Positions 19,655 to 28,819 of a stretch of DNA of 64,000 bases are shown one piece after another (within the stretch, counting starts at the first letter, position 1; each line of letters starts with the position of its first letter). The notes beneath the pieces are model-generated. The model did no database searches and was not told the origin of the DNA. It saw nothing but the letters and a program-made list of their open reading frames with translations. The translations under genes were made by a program, and so were the position numbers. Location of the stretch: assembly GCF_000375405.1 (NCBI RefSeq), contig NZ_AQWS01000010.1:18553-82552 (forward strand), read 5' to 3'. This DNA is from Bacteroides propionicifaciens DSM 19291 = JCM 14649. Its GTDB lineage: Bacteria; Bacteroidota; Bacteroidia; Bacteroidales; Bacteroidaceae.

Positions 19655-20938
19655 ATGAAATTCAAATACAATTTGGACGATAAACTCGCCCCTTTCCCAT
19701 TGATGATGTACGGCCTTCAGTGGTTTTTAGTATCCATCCCTATGGTGCTTATTATCGGAGCTGTTGTATCTCACATACAAGGTTTTAATGCAGCAGATCA
19801 AACCCTATACACACAAAAGCTAATGGCAGTTATGGGTATTGGGCTTACAGCTCAAGTCCTTTGGGGACATAAGCTACCTGTAGTGATCGGACCTGCATCG
19901 GTTCTACTGATTGGAATTCTCGCTTCGGGCACAGACAGTATAACAGAAATATACACCTCCATTATTATCGGAGGTATTTTTCTATTAGTACTTTACCTGA
20001 GCAAACTATTGTCCAAACTTCAGTTTATCTTTACTACGCGTATTATTGTTGTTATAATGGCTTTGATAGCCTTTACGTTAGCTCCAGTAATTCTTGATTT
20101 AATATTTTCCAATGGTGACGGTGTGTTTTCACTACTTTTTGCCGTGAGTGCAGTCTTTTTGATGACTCTTGCTAACAAACTGCTCAAAGGTGTATGGAAC
20201 TCTACAGTAGTCTTATTGGCTTTACTAATTGGTACAGGAGTATATTTCATATTCTATGGACTTCCTCCCGCTACCGATGCTCTAGTTGTTGAAGCGGTAA
20301 ACCCAGTTTTCGTACTTCCATTTAAGTTTAACGGAGCAATCATTCTCTCATTCTTGTTTTGCTACGTAGCACTACTTGTCAATGAACTAGGCTCTATCCA
20401 ATCGGTAGGTCAAGCATTAAAAGCAGACCATATGGATAAAAGAAGCCAGCGTGGTGTCGGAATCACTGGAGCTCTAAATATTTTCTCAGGTTCAATTGGA
20501 GTAATCGGTGCTGTCGACTATTCGATGAGCCTCGGACTAATCAACGCTACGGGGTGTGCTTCACGACGTGCGTTGATTCCTGCAGGGATTGCTTTGTTTG
20601 CTTGTGCTTTTCTTCCCGACGCTCTTGCACTCTTTACTTATATTCCTGAGGTAGTTATGGGAAGTATCATGATCTATCTTATGGCTTCACAACTCTCAGC
20701 TTCATGCCAGATGGTTGCAACTAACGATATAGTTAAGAACTTTAACCACGGAGTTATTATTGGCTTACCACTAATGATCGCCTTGCTAATAGCATTTATG
20801 CCTGACGAAATGTCTGCTCAGATTCCTTCACTCGTACGTCCTATACTAGGTAATGGGTTTGTCATGGGTGTTATTTGTGTGTTGGTTTTGGAGCACGGTA
20901 TATTTAGAGAAAGTTCAAATAAACAGCAAAAATCATAA
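19655..20938 (+). CDS. NCS2-family nucleobase permease
   Basis: Membrane protein of about 427 aa in the nucleobase:cation symporter-2 family (uracil, xanthine and purine permeases). Family marks are the N-terminal DDKLAPFPLMMYGLQW, ending in the QH-like motif position, and the later GSIQSVGQALKADHMDKRSQRGVGITGALN with GAVDYSMSLGLINATGCASR. I start at the second ATG (19655), which begins at the conserved FKYNLDDK; an in-frame ATG at 19619 would add 12 residues and cannot be excluded. Whether purine, xanthine or uracil is carried cannot be decided. Confidence 0.88.
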   Translation: MKFKYNLDDKLAPFPLMMYGLQWFLVSIPMVLIIGAVVSHIQGFNAADQTLYTQKLMAVMGIGLTAQVLWGHKLPVVIGPASVLLIGILASGTDSITEIYTSIIIGGIFLLVLYLSKLLSKLQFIFTTRIIVVIMALIAFTLAPVILDLIFSNGDGVFSLLFAVSAVFLMTLANKLLKGVWNSTVVLLALLIGTGVYFIFYGLPPATDALVVEAVNPVFVLPFKFNGAIILSFLFCYVALLVNELGSIQSVGQALKADHMDKRSQRGVGITGALNIFSGSIGVIGAVDYSMSLGLINATGCASRRALIPAGIALFACAFLPDALALFTYIPEVVMGSIMIYLMASQLSASCQMVATNDIVKNFNHGVIIGLPLMIALLIAFMPDEMSAQIPSLVRPILGNGFVMGVICVLVLEHGIFRESSNKQQKS

Positions 20939-20948
20939 CATATTAGGA

Positions 20949-20979
20949 TTGACTGGCTGTTAAATATAAAGTTACTTTG
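20949..20979 (+). promoter_or_regulatory. Promoter of the TonB-dependent receptor gene
   Basis: A TTG at 20949-20951 and TTACTTTG at 20972-20979 are 20 bases apart, matching the Bacteroidetes -33/-7 layout with one mismatch in the -7 box. The ATG follows 20 bases later. Confidence 0.55.
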
Positions 20980-20999
20980 TACACATATAATTTTATAGT

Positions 21000-23546
21000 A
21001 TGACACAAAGTAACAAAATATGCTTAGCTCTACTGGTTTGCCTGATTTCGGCACCCAGTTGGGCTGGCCAAAATACACCCGACGAAGCTCCTCGAGATAG
21101 TCTTAAGACCTACAACCTCGAAGAAGATGTAGTAATCATTGCTTCTCCTAAAGAGAATAAAACCTTAAGAGAACTACCCAGCTCGGTAACGCAACTCAAT
21201 AAGAGAATCATACAAGCCTATCAAGTACGATCGATTAAAGACCTAACAGGAGTAGTTCCCAATATTTTCATTCCCGACTACGGATCAAAACTATCCTCTG
21301 CCATATATATTCGTGGAATAGGCTCGAGAATAAATACACCACCGGTTGGGCTCTACGTTGACGATGTTCCTTTTATAGATAAATCTGCTTTCGACTTCGA
21401 CTTCTCGGACGTTGAGCGAGTAGATATTCTGCGAGGTCCTCAAAGTACGCTTTATGGACGTAATACTATGGGAGGCTTAATTAAGATTTATAGCAAATCT
21501 CCTTTCGACTACCAAGGAACAGACTTCAAGGTAGGTGCAGCAACCTATGGCGACTACAATGCCAGCCTCTCACACTACCATAGAGCTAGCAATAATTTTG
21601 CTTTCTCAACTACAGGTTTCTTTAAACGTAAAGGTGGATATTTCAAGAATAGCTACCTAGACGACAAAGTTATCGACCGTGGATTATCTGGAGGTGGAAG
21701 ATTTAGAGGAATTTTGATTCCCTCATCCAACCTTAAACTCGATTTAAACCTCAACTACGAATACACCGACGAAGGAGGATTCCCATACGGAAGATATGAT
21801 GATAAGAGTGGTGAGTATTTTAATCCAGCTACGAACCGTGAAGGAACTTACCGAAGAGGTTTATTCAATGCGGGATTAAACCTAAACTACCAAGCCTGTA
21901 ATTTTGACTTATCGGCTATTACAGGATATCAGAACCTGAATGACCGAATGTTTATTGACCAAGACTTCTCTCCAAAAGACATCTTTACAATTGCTCAAAA
22001 GCAAAAGTTAAACACTCTATCTGAGGAGGTTATATTTAAGTCAAAACCAGGACGACGCTGGGAATGGACCTCGGGTATCTTTGGCTTCTATCAGAACCTA
22101 CGCACACATGGCCCAGTTTGGTTTCATGAAGATGGAATTAATAGCTTGATTAAGAAAGGAGTCGATACGGGCCTTGCCCATGGTATCGGGATGATAAACG
22201 GTATGATTCCTCAGGTCCAACCCGAAGGCATGCCTTTCCCTATGCAACCTTCAGTCTCTGCCGACTTTTACATTAAAGACAAAGACCTACTTGTCGATGG
22301 ATTATTTAAAACACCCATATATAACGCGTCGGTATATCATCAATCCACAATAAACGATGTTTTTGTCAAAGGATTATCTCTGACAGCTGGACTGCGTATC
22401 AACTACGAACACAACCGATTGGATTATAAATCAGGGAGCAATATCAATTATGGACTCGATATAGCGGGTAAAGCGACCACTCCAGTGTTTGAGAAGGTAT
22501 ATGGTCCCTATAATGTTCCCCTGAGCAGTAACCCTACGCTCAACGGAAAGCTCTCTAAAAACCACTTAGATTTTCTTCCTCGATTTGCACTACAATACGA
22601 TTTCGATAGAGATAATTCGGTATATGCAACCATTAGCCGAGGTTATCGCTCGGGAGGCTATAATGTACAGATGTTTTCGGACCTTATTCAGTCGCAAATG
22701 CAAACAACCATGCGAGACGACATGATGCAAGGAGTTATGAAAGCTGGTATGGAGAAATATGCTTCGCTTGATGCTCCAACCAAAGCAATGGTCGATAAGA
22801 TGATTGATAAGGTGCCAGAACATATCAAAGAGATGCTAACAGGTGGCATGCCAGAATCTGAACCGATGGACATTGAGAAGTCAACGGTTTTCAAACCCGA
22901 ATACACTTGGAACTATGAGATAGGGACTCACCTAACATTTTTGGACGGTAGATTTAAGGCCGATTATGCGGTATTCTTATTAAATACAAAGAACCAACAA
23001 ATTGCAAAGTTTGCCGAAAGTGGTTTGGGTAGAATCACAGTCAACGCTGGTAAAAGTCGAAGTTACGGCGCTGAAGCAAATATGCGTTACCGCATCAACG
23101 ACATTTTAACCCTTCATGCTGCCTATGGGTATACGCATGCAAAATTCACGGAATACAAAACCAACGAACGCATCAATGGCAAACTAGAAACTATTGACTA
23201 CGCAGGCAAACGAGTTCCATTTACACCCAAACATACGCTAAACACAGGATTTGATTTAAACTTCAAACTTAAGAATCAAGCGTGGCTAGATCGTATTTTG
23301 TTTAACACAACCTACTCAGGAGTGGGAAGAATATATTGGACAGAGTCGAATAATGTTAGTCAAAAATTCTATGGAACCGTCAATTCAAGAATTAGTTTCA
23401 TCAAAGGAAAAGCCTTTATGGATCTTTGGGGTCGTAACCTAATCAATAAAGATTACGCGACTTTCTATTTTGAATCAATGGGGACTGGCTTTATGCAAAA
23501 AGGTGCACCAGCTCAGTTTGGAATCAGCCTAGGCTGTCAGTTCTAG
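21000..23546 (+). CDS. TonB-dependent outer-membrane receptor with Met-rich insertions
   Basis: Outer-membrane transporter of 848 aa. It has a signal peptide ending near SWAGQ, a plug domain (TonB-box-like EEDVVIIAS, then IYIRGIGS, VGLYVDDVPF and VERVDILRGPQSTLYGRNTMGGLI) and a 22-strand barrel ending in GISLGCQF with a terminal aromatic residue. It lacks the N-terminal carboxypeptidase-like domain of SusC proteins and has no SusD partner, so it looks like a metal-chelate or cofactor receptor rather than a glycan importer. Two loop regions are unusually rich in methionine: about 394-417, and about 556-623 with 12 Met in roughly 70 residues. The ligand is unknown. The permease gene upstream is separated by a promoter. 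Confidence 0.92.
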   Translation: MTQSNKICLALLVCLISAPSWAGQNTPDEAPRDSLKTYNLEEDVVIIASPKENKTLRELPSSVTQLNKRIIQAYQVRSIKDLTGVVPNIFIPDYGSKLSSAIYIRGIGSRINTPPVGLYVDDVPFIDKSAFDFDFSDVERVDILRGPQSTLYGRNTMGGLIKIYSKSPFDYQGTDFKVGAATYGDYNASLSHYHRASNNFAFSTTGFFKRKGGYFKNSYLDDKVIDRGLSGGGRFRGILIPSSNLKLDLNLNYEYTDEGGFPYGRYDDKSGEYFNPATNREGTYRRGLFNAGLNLNYQACNFDLSAITGYQNLNDRMFIDQDFSPKDIFTIAQKQKLNTLSEEVIFKSKPGRRWEWTSGIFGFYQNLRTHGPVWFHEDGINSLIKKGVDTGLAHGIGMINGMIPQVQPEGMPFPMQPSVSADFYIKDKDLLVDGLFKTPIYNASVYHQSTINDVFVKGLSLTAGLRINYEHNRLDYKSGSNINYGLDIAGKATTPVFEKVYGPYNVPLSSNPTLNGKLSKNHLDFLPRFALQYDFDRDNSVYATISRGYRSGGYNVQMFSDLIQSQMQTTMRDDMMQGVMKAGMEKYASLDAPTKAMVDKMIDKVPEHIKEMLTGGMPESEPMDIEKSTVFKPEYTWNYEIGTHLTFLDGRFKADYAVFLLNTKNQQIAKFAESGLGRITVNAGKSRSYGAEANMRYRINDILTLHAAYGYTHAKFTEYKTNERINGKLETIDYAGKRVPFTPKHTLNTGFDLNFKLKNQAWLDRILFNTTYSGVGRIYWTESNNVSQKFYGTVNSRISFIKGKAFMDLWGRNLINKDYATFYFESMGTGFMQKGAPAQFGISLGCQF

Positions 23547-23582
23547 TTCAACTATCTAAATACTGATGCTTTACTCCTTTTA

Positions 23583-23630
23583 CAAACGAGTAAGTCGCAT
23601 GAGGTAAACCACTAGGTCGGTCAAAGTGAC
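23583..23630. repeat. Palindromic-word element after the TonB receptor gene
   Basis: This stretch contains AAACGAGTAAGTC and GGTCAAAGTGAC, near-copies or complements of the words in the element after uvrA (13334-13394). It is non-coding and sits at the 3' end of convergent genes. Confidence 0.4.
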
Positions 23631-23693
23631 TACCCTACTCACTCAAAACTTAGAAGCTAGAGCCATAAATGCTCCTCATGTATAGAGTAAAAA

Positions 23694-23727
23694 AGAAGCC
23701 TGTTTGAAATTAATCAAACAGGCTTTA
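23694..23727. terminator. Bidirectional terminator, duplicate copy 1
   Basis: A 12-bp stem AAGCCTGTTTGA and its complement. The whole hairpin, loop included, is identical to the one at 47017-47052. It separates the TonB receptor gene from the minus-strand pigment locus. Confidence 0.88.
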
Positions 23728-23752
23728 CTTTATATATTCAAACAAGGTGAAT

Positions 23753-24340
23753 TTATCGTCTTAGGCTAATATCTTTAAAGGCTGAATGAATAGAATTGGC
23801 CCAGAAATTACGTAATCCAAAGCCACGAGATTTACCCGATATTTTGGCATGAGTGATAATCTGCTTATTAGCCAAGTCAAAGAATACTAGTTCGTAAATT
23901 CCTCTATTTCTTGGCTTATTCAGCTCCTCAGCAATTAGAATTACGCCGTAACCCTCATCCTTTTTAAAATCTATACTATTAATGATATCTTGAAGCTCTG
24001 TTTCTTCAAAAGGAGTTACTATGCTTGGCCTATCGAGACTTTCAGTAGTTATACCACTATTTAGTTGATTGACAGGCCCTAGATCCACGCTGACTATATC
24101 AACTTTGGTTTTTTTGGCCAGCTTCTTAATATACTTAGAGTACTCTCTCTGAATCAGAGAGTTTATCTCATCAAATGTAAAAATAAACTTCGACGACGAT
24201 TCAGCAGCACCAACAATTCCTACATGAGAATAATCAACGCCATAAAAGGTTGCTTCTTTAACATCCTTAAGAGCTTCCTTGCTTTGACCAAAGACCATTG
24301 AGCTCACAAATAAAAAGGCAGACAATAATATCTTTTTCAT
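23753..24340 (-). CDS. Exported protein of unknown function at the end of the pigment operon
   Basis: 195 aa with a clear signal peptide (MKKILLSAFLFVSSMVFGQ), then a mixed alpha/beta domain beginning ATFYGVDYSHVGIVGA. I do not recognise a family. The C-terminal half (YGVILIAEELNKP, then YELVFFDLANKQII) resembles a periplasmic beta-rich domain that would form one face of a sheet. It starts 30 bp after the ligand-activating ligase gene on the same strand and is the last gene before a terminator, so it is probably co-transcribed with the pigment genes. A different reading is that it is an independent stress or envelope gene. Confidence 0.65.
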   Translation of the reverse strand: MKKILLSAFLFVSSMVFGQSKEALKDVKEATFYGVDYSHVGIVGAAESSSKFIFTFDEINSLIQREYSKYIKKLAKKTKVDIVSVDLGPVNQLNSGITTESLDRPSIVTPFEETELQDIINSIDFKKDEGYGVILIAEELNKPRNRGIYELVFFDLANKQIITHAKISGKSRGFGLRNFWANSIHSAFKDISLRR

Positions 24341-24370
24341 AATTATAAAATTTTGTACTAAACACAGTTT

Positions 24371-25669
24371 TTATCTTAAGTCTATAAACTTGACTAACTT
24401 ACGACTAGTTGGTGGTTGTTGAACCTTAGAGATATATTCGGCTGATTCAAAACGAATAGTGGGTGCAACCCGCACTTTAGAACGAAACAAATCTTTTACA
24501 CTCTTCTCAAACTCTTTAGTTTGAAGAGAACTACTCAGGCGAACTAAAATTTCATCCGTACCTAAGTCATTGGTGTAAACCTCAACAACATAGTTGTGAA
24601 TATCTTGAATATTATCCAATATATCAAACAAAGCAGGAGGATATAAAGTTGTCCCTTTAAACTTTATCATTTGTCCTTTACGACCTAGAATAGAGCTCAA
24701 CCGAGTTGTATTTCTACCACATTTACACGAGTCTGTATAATGATAGCAGACATCTCCAGTCTTGAAACGTAGAAGAGGCATTCCTGTAACACCTAGATTG
24801 GTTATAGTTACTTCACCAGGTTCACCTTCAGGGACAGGCTGATTATTGTCGTCTAAAAACTCTACAATTATCAATTCGGGCTGAAGATGGCCACCACAAA
24901 AATGTTCACAATCGGTAAAAGAAGATTGCATTTCTGTTGAAGCATAAGTTGAATACAGCTTCATATTAGGCCATTTCTCGTGAATCTTCTTTCCTAGAGT
25001 ATTGAGTTCGAAAGTATCGGGGGTTCTTAAAGCTTCACCGATACAAATGCACTTCTGTAAAGTAGAGTTATTATAATCTATACCGTTCTTTTCGGCAAAA
25101 TCAATCAGCTTCATCAAGAAGGACGGTACTATCATTCCGCAATTCGAATTGATTCGGCCAATGGTATCCCACTGCAATTCAGGCATACCATTACCAACTC
25201 GTGCAACACCCATCCCCAACTCTCTAGCACCCATAAAATAGGCCAAGCCAGCCATAAATCGACGATCTATAGTGGTCATAAGTTGCAATACATCCTCACG
25301 AGTACAGCCCGTGGTCGAGAAAGAGAGAAACTCATTATAAGAAAGTCGATCTAGGTCTTTATCGGTTAAGACAAAAGTTACGGGTTCGCCAAGGGTTCCC
25401 GATGTAGTAACATAGTCGATGATTTCATCTTTGGGAACACAGATAAAATCAGCATTATAGAGTTGAAGATCCTGCTTCGTTGTTACAGGAATCTTCTGTA
25501 GGTCTAAGAGCGTATTTATTCCATTAATATCAATTCGATGTTCTACAAACATCTTTTGATAGAATTTAGAATTCTCAGACAGATATTTCAAGGCAATTTT
25601 CAGCTTTTCCTCTTGAAAAGACTTTATGGCCTCTTTACTTTCAAATTGGATTTCGGGGTATCGTGTCAA
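24371..25669 (-). CDS. PaaK-like AMP-forming ligase of the pigment cluster
   Basis: 432-aa adenylate-forming enzyme similar to phenylacetate-CoA ligase. Visible marks are the ATP-binding loop YVTTSGTLGEPVTF, the STYASTEMQSSF region, the RFKTGDVCYHY hinge aspartate and the cysteine group CKCGRNTTRLSSILGRKGQMIKFKG. By analogy with the ligase of aryl-polyene pathways (ApeH) it probably activates 4-coumarate or a related aryl acid as acyl-AMP for loading on CoA or ACP. It lies 8 bp downstream of the C45 gene. An alternative is that it activates the finished polyene acid for transfer to the acceptor. Confidence 0.85.
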   Translation of the reverse strand: MTRYPEIQFESKEAIKSFQEEKLKIALKYLSENSKFYQKMFVEHRIDINGINTLLDLQKIPVTTKQDLQLYNADFICVPKDEIIDYVTTSGTLGEPVTFVLTDKDLDRLSYNEFLSFSTTGCTREDVLQLMTTIDRRFMAGLAYFMGARELGMGVARVGNGMPELQWDTIGRINSNCGMIVPSFLMKLIDFAEKNGIDYNNSTLQKCICIGEALRTPDTFELNTLGKKIHEKWPNMKLYSTYASTEMQSSFTDCEHFCGGHLQPELIIVEFLDDNNQPVPEGEPGEVTITNLGVTGMPLLRFKTGDVCYHYTDSCKCGRNTTRLSSILGRKGQMIKFKGTTLYPPALFDILDNIQDIHNYVVEVYTNDLGTDEILVRLSSSLQTKEFEKSVKDLFRSKVRVAPTIRFESAEYISKVQQPPTSRKLVKFIDLR

Positions 25670-25677
25670 AACAAGTG

Positions 25678-27342
25678 TTATTTTATGATTTTCAGAGCAA
25701 TCCTTTCTCGCTCATATTTCTTAGGGATGGGTTTTTCAAGCGCCATAGTCCAATACTGATTGGCTGTATGGGTATCAAAACTGCTGTAGTAATCGCCAAC
25801 CCTTTCATAAACATAATAATAATCAGGATTAGATTTCACAAACAGGTCTATAGAATCATTTGAAATCGTACTATTCGTACTAATTTTATCATTAAGCACA
25901 GATAAAATCTCTTTGTAGGTTAATAATTGCTCGTATTCAGGACTAAAGAGAAACGGGTCTTTACCCACAGTAAGTTCGGGGATATTTATATCCGTAAAAT
26001 AGTCTAAACTATCGGAGAACACCTCGTTTAAATGATAAGCAACATACTCACCACATTGCCAAGGTGAGGTTGAAACCCACAAGATGTTTTCATCGGGCTG
26101 CATAATAACACTATGGTGAGCAATCAGCTGATTCAAAGCGAGTTCATTAGTAAGCCCAAGCTTTTCATTTTCAATACCATCTCTATTCCTCAGGATATTT
26201 ACAGCCTTCGAAGGGTCTATTGGAGACTCCTGAGCTAGTAGTTCTTGGAGTCGAGCATAACGATATGGACTATCAGAAGTTTCAATGTTTTCGATGTTTC
26301 GAGAGTCTTCCTTAAAAGCATCCGATTGGAAATGATTTGTGCAGATTATTTGCCCCTCAATTGGTGAGTAGAATATGCCAATATTCTTAGGCGATTTTTC
26401 TATTATAGCAGCTTTATTATCTTTCTTGGATGCAATCAGGATAGATTCAGAGACAAATGTTTTACGACTCTTGGCAATGGCGTAAGCCTCATCGATAGTT
26501 GAAGCATATTGCAAAATCTCTCTAACCAAAATCGATATTGGTGTAGCAGATGAAGTTGGCATATCAGACTTAGCTGCATTAATAGTTACAGCCAGCCCCG
26601 CTTCGTTCATTCCCGATAGAACACCAATCATACCTGCCCAACCCACCGAAGCAAAGCGATAACCCTTATCGGGCTCACAGAAAGTAACCAGTTTGTTTTT
26701 GGCGAAATCATCACCTACATAGAAGTCGAAGTTTCGGCCAAGAATCAGTTTGCCATCCGAAGAAAAAGAATCCCAAGAGACAAAGGAGCTGCATCCTACC
26801 ATCATGTAGTCTTGCAAGGCATGACCCAAATCGTGAGCTGCATGATAATTTAATTGTCGCTCATAAGCATTGCCAATCATGTCATACTCGTTTGTACACG
26901 ATTGAGCAATACCATAAATTTCGTTTCTATACTCTTGTGGAATATTTTCGCCTAAGTTACGATTGAATACTACGATAAAAGAACGTAAGAACTTCAGATA
27001 AGAGTCAGATGGAATAATCTGTCTAATCTGGTCTATAAAGACGGTCTCTTGGTAATAGAGTAAATCTTCGGTTAGCTTGCCAGCGGCATAACCTCGATCA
27101 AAATCAGACCCTGATATCTTCATTTCCCATAAGCCATACTTGTTTTGTCTCAGCCAATCGTCTCCATAAGTACGAATACTATCGTAATGAAATGATTGAA
27201 CTTCTCTTGAATCAGCAAAGATATGTTGAGGTTCTTTCATGTCGGCCGAAAAATAAAGCCCAGCAACTAACATGACTATCAACATAAGAACAGCAAGATG
27301 AGCAACTACGGTATATTTTAAAATTCGTCTAAACATTTCCAA
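25678..27342 (-). CDS. C45-family autoprocessing acyltransferase/hydrolase
   Basis: 554-aa Ntn-hydrolase of the acyl-CoA:6-APA acyltransferase (peptidase C45) family. An N-terminal membrane helix (about 10-31) anchors it facing the periplasm. The expected self-cleavage site is Gly183-Cys184 in MMVGCSSFV, with Cys184 becoming the N-terminal nucleophile; it is followed by GRNFDFYVG and the core FASVGWAGMIGVLSGMNEAGLAVTINA. The family cleaves or forms amide bonds. In this locus it may transfer or release an acyl group at the pigment conjugate. The start overlaps the FAD-enzyme gene by 14 bp. Confidence 0.87.
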   Translation of the reverse strand: MEMFRRILKYTVVAHLAVLMLIVMLVAGLYFSADMKEPQHIFADSREVQSFHYDSIRTYGDDWLRQNKYGLWEMKISGSDFDRGYAAGKLTEDLLYYQETVFIDQIRQIIPSDSYLKFLRSFIVVFNRNLGENIPQEYRNEIYGIAQSCTNEYDMIGNAYERQLNYHAAHDLGHALQDYMMVGCSSFVSWDSFSSDGKLILGRNFDFYVGDDFAKNKLVTFCEPDKGYRFASVGWAGMIGVLSGMNEAGLAVTINAAKSDMPTSSATPISILVREILQYASTIDEAYAIAKSRKTFVSESILIASKKDNKAAIIEKSPKNIGIFYSPIEGQIICTNHFQSDAFKEDSRNIENIETSDSPYRYARLQELLAQESPIDPSKAVNILRNRDGIENEKLGLTNELALNQLIAHHSVIMQPDENILWVSTSPWQCGEYVAYHLNEVFSDSLDYFTDINIPELTVGKDPFLFSPEYEQLLTYKEILSVLNDKISTNSTISNDSIDLFVKSNPDYYYVYERVGDYYSSFDTHTANQYWTMALEKPIPKKYERERIALKIIK

Positions 27343-28819
27343 TCTTTTTGGTGAGGTAATCTTGTCCTAGCAATTCAGCACAAGAAAACAGCGAGGTTAT
27401 TGTAACGCCTAAAGCTCCATGTACATTTACATTCTGCCCTGTGAATAATAATCCTTTTAGTTTGGTCCTAGGCGATATCAGCGTAGCAAGCGGATTATTA
27501 AAGTCCTTCACAATACCAAAAGCTGAACCATCGACAGTTCCTGTATAATCTCTAAAACTCAAGGGTGTAGTGGTATGAATATCTTTTATATTAGCATCAA
27601 AATCATAACCGTAATCTTTGACCAGATCCAAGAGTTGGGCAGCTTTTTCAACCTTAAAGTCCAAGTAAGAAGCACCTCTTCGCTCAGGCAATGTATTGCT
27701 CCACTTCTCAACTTCACGCATATACATGGGAGCAAGGATTGATATTACGTTAGCATATTGAGGGTCTTGTGATGTTGCTTGCATAGAAACCAAGCAGTTG
27801 CGAAGCTCATGCGCATCTGTTCGCTTATCATACCAAACCTCTTTATCTCTATGAATATAGATGTTGCGATTCAGGTAATCGTAGCTCTTTTCCTTCATTA
27901 GGAGATGAACTGAAAAAATGCCATAACTGTTCTCGAGGTCATTGATACGAGAAGCATAGACTTTTCTGATTGAACGATTCTTATCTAATATCTTGAGTGT
28001 AGATTGAGGATGGATAGAGGAAATTACATAATCACAATCTATACGTTCATCACTTAGCAACTCCACACCAACAATAGCATCATTTTGGACTACAATGCGA
28101 GTAACCTCTGAATCGCTCAATACGACTCCTCCGTTTCGCTCTATTTGTCCAGCAAGAGCATCTGCAACTTGACCACTCCCATCAACAAATCGATAAGCAC
28201 CTTCAAGATAAGATTGCATCACCATGCCATGCTCATAAAAAGAAGACTTCCCTTTCAGCCCATTATAAAGCAAGCTAGTACTGGCCAAAACATTTTGAAG
28301 TTTACTGTCCGTGGTACAATCTGCTATTAATCCTGCTGCGGAAGTAAAGAAATAGTCAAAACCTCCATCAGTCAGCTTACCCTGCTTGAGCGTGTCGATA
28401 CTGACAGATTGTCCAACAGCTTCAAGCTTTTGGACATATCTAGCCAAGCCTTCACGTTCACTAGGGAAAGAAGTACTTAAAGTTTCGATGAAGTTTTCTT
28501 TACCCATTGCATAGTTGTAGGTAGATCCTGAATAATGAATTTGGTCAAAGCAGTCTTCGTCTAGTTTTTTTATGGACAGCTTATCCATAATTCCAAAATA
28601 CTTGAAGGACTGATTAATGAACTGCCCCTCTTCTAAGCTTCCCACATAGTGGATTCCTGTATCAATCCCATAACCTTTGCGTTTATAGGTTTGGAGGCAA
28701 CCTCCAATCAAACTATTTTTTTCCAATACACAGACATTGTAGCCCTCTTTACTCAAGATAGCACCACATTCGAGTCCGCCAAGACCACTTCCGATTATTA
28801 CGACATCAAACTTATTCAT
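27329..28819 (-). CDS. CrtI/retinol-saturase-like FAD oxidoreductase
   Basis: 496-aa flavoprotein of the phytoene desaturase and retinol saturase superfamily. The N terminus has the dinucleotide fold VVIIGSGLGGLECGAILSKEG with the acidic residue in CVLEKN, followed by GGCLQTYKRKGYGIDTGIHYVG, and the C terminus has the FAD motif LLFTGQNVNVHGALGVTITS. Family members saturate, desaturate or isomerise polyene chains, so it could act on the aryl polyene. It overlaps the fusion-protein gene by 4 bp upstream and the C45 gene by 14 bp downstream. Confidence 0.88.
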   Translation of the reverse strand: MNKFDVVIIGSGLGGLECGAILSKEGYNVCVLEKNSLIGGCLQTYKRKGYGIDTGIHYVGSLEEGQFINQSFKYFGIMDKLSIKKLDEDCFDQIHYSGSTYNYAMGKENFIETLSTSFPSEREGLARYVQKLEAVGQSVSIDTLKQGKLTDGGFDYFFTSAAGLIADCTTDSKLQNVLASTSLLYNGLKGKSSFYEHGMVMQSYLEGAYRFVDGSGQVADALAGQIERNGGVVLSDSEVTRIVVQNDAIVGVELLSDERIDCDYVISSIHPQSTLKILDKNRSIRKVYASRINDLENSYGIFSVHLLMKEKSYDYLNRNIYIHRDKEVWYDKRTDAHELRNCLVSMQATSQDPQYANVISILAPMYMREVEKWSNTLPERRGASYLDFKVEKAAQLLDLVKDYGYDFDANIKDIHTTTPLSFRDYTGTVDGSAFGIVKDFNNPLATLISPRTKLKGLLFTGQNVNVHGALGVTITSLFSCAELLGQDYLTKKIGNV

